Source of the DNA: an uncultured Tateyamaria sp.
GTDB lineage: Bacteria > Pseudomonadota > Alphaproteobacteria > Rhodobacterales > Rhodobacteraceae
Reading direction: 5' to 3'
DNA length: 64,000 nt
NCBI GenBank assembly: GCA_947501275.1
Contig: CANMVD010000004.1
Span: 1-64,000 of the forward strand
How positions within the stretch are numbered: position 1 is the first letter of the stretch; every line of letters starts with the position of its first letter. Both the position numbers and the translations under genes were made by a program. This document shows, one piece after another, positions 63,526 through 64,000 of the stretch. The notes below the pieces were generated by a model. It saw only the letters and a list, made by a program, of their open reading frames with translations. It ran no database searches and was not told the DNA's origin.

Positions 63526-64000
63526 ATGCCCGAGGTCATTTTTCCTGGACCCGAAGGCCGCCTTGAAGGCCGCTACCACCCCCAAAAAGAACGCGACGCA
63601 CCCATTGCGATCGTGTTGCACCCCCACCCGCAATTTGGCGGCACAATGAATCACAAAGTGGTGCATGCGCTGCACTATGCGTTCTTCAAAATGGGGTTCA
63701 CCGTCCTGCGCTTTAATTTCCGTGGCGTCGGACGTTCTCAGGGTGAATATGACCAGGGGATTGGTGAGTTGAGCGATGCGGCCTCCGCACTCGATTACCT
63801 TCAATCCATGAACAACAATTCCAAGCATTGCTGGGTCGCCGGGTTCAGCTTTGGCGCATGGATCGGGATGCAGTTGCTGATGCGCCGCCCCGAGATCACC
63901 GGGTTCATATCGGTCTCGCCTCCTGCCAACATGTACGATTTTTCGTTTCTGGCGCCCTGCCCGTCTTCGGGTTTGATCATCAACGGCACAGCTGACCGTG
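63526..64000 (+). CDS. Alpha/beta hydrolase, N-terminal part (cut by window edge)
   Basis: 158 codons are visible from the ATG at 63526 (GAGGA upstream). The sequence (MPEVIFPGPEGRLEGRYHPQ, IVLHPHPQFGGTMNHKVVH, LRFNFRGVGRSQGEYDQGIG) is an alpha/beta hydrolase of the COG2945 type. The nucleophile elbow is VAGFSFGAWIGM (GFSFG), with the oxyanion HPHP upstream. Substrate unknown. It is divergent from iscR and shares its promoter region. Confidence 0.85.
   Translation, partial: MPEVIFPGPEGRLEGRYHPQKERDAPIAIVLHPHPQFGGTMNHKVVHALHYAFFKMGFTVLRFNFRGVGRSQGEYDQGIGELSDAASALDYLQSMNNNSKHCWVAGFSFGAWIGMQLLMRRPEITGFISVSPPANMYDFSFLAPCPSSGLIINGTADR

Overview
The window (about 58-60% GC by eye) looks like chromosome of a marine alphaproteobacterium of the Rhodobacterales, Roseobacter group. 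Supporting signs are the gene order iscR / cysteine desulfurase / sufB / membrane ORFs / sufC / sufD / sufS, an IscR without the usual cysteine triad, a fused FdsG-FdsB formate dehydrogenase subunit, an IalB-family protein, and livGFHM and pqi/tam genes of alphaproteobacterial type. No phage, intact insertion sequence or CRISPR array was seen. Annotation is by reading protein motifs; no database search was run.

Layout. 0-4.6 kb: minus-strand C1 unit (fused fdsGB, fdsA, then the start of fhs) that oxidises formate to CO2 with NAD+ or passes it to tetrahydrofolate. 4.8-7.7 kb: an MmyB-type XRE regulator, an SDR dehydrogenase and a divergent membrane/START-like protein with a palindrome between the divergent genes. 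7.7-9.6 kb: an accessory patch with a frameshifted gamma-carbonic-anhydrase pseudogene, unexplained DNA, a DUF2267 protein and a very small DUF4157-like HELTH-motif protein. 9.7-17.7 kb: a PQQ sugar dehydrogenase, then a branched-chain-type ABC transporter whose operon contains two small secreted proteins, ending in a DUF2306 membrane protein. 17.7-20.3 kb: a HerA-like ATPase, two candidate small RNAs with intrinsic terminators, and an IalB protein.

20.3-28 kb is devoted to the cell envelope: L,D-transpeptidase, LpxD, a dedicated acyl carrier protein and a ketoacyl synthase on the minus strand, a divergent MepK-like endopeptidase, and a membrane-bound patatin. 28.2-39.7 kb is the most unusual part. 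It holds a single-chain molybdenum hydroxylase with altered specificity residues, a nucleoside-hydrolase-like enzyme, two paralogous family-3 solute-binding proteins with no transporter, a hybrid histidine kinase and a receiver-adenylate cyclase, all on one strand. I read it as a candidate sense-and-degrade module for a small heterocyclic or aldehyde compound with cAMP output.

39.8-50.1 kb: the Pqi (MCE) lipid-transport operon with PqiA split into two genes, divergent from tamA-tamB. 50.3-52.9 kb: an NrtR-like NUDIX regulator, an SPFH protein and an NAD-kinase-like protein, with a palindrome over the promoter. 53.0-53.5 kb: a possible integrase remnant next to tRNA-Arg(CCG). 53.7-54.9 kb: an RTX protein. 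55.1-63.5 kb: the complete SUF iron-sulfur assembly operon under IscR, with four small membrane proteins among the suf genes. The window ends in an alpha/beta hydrolase divergent from iscR.
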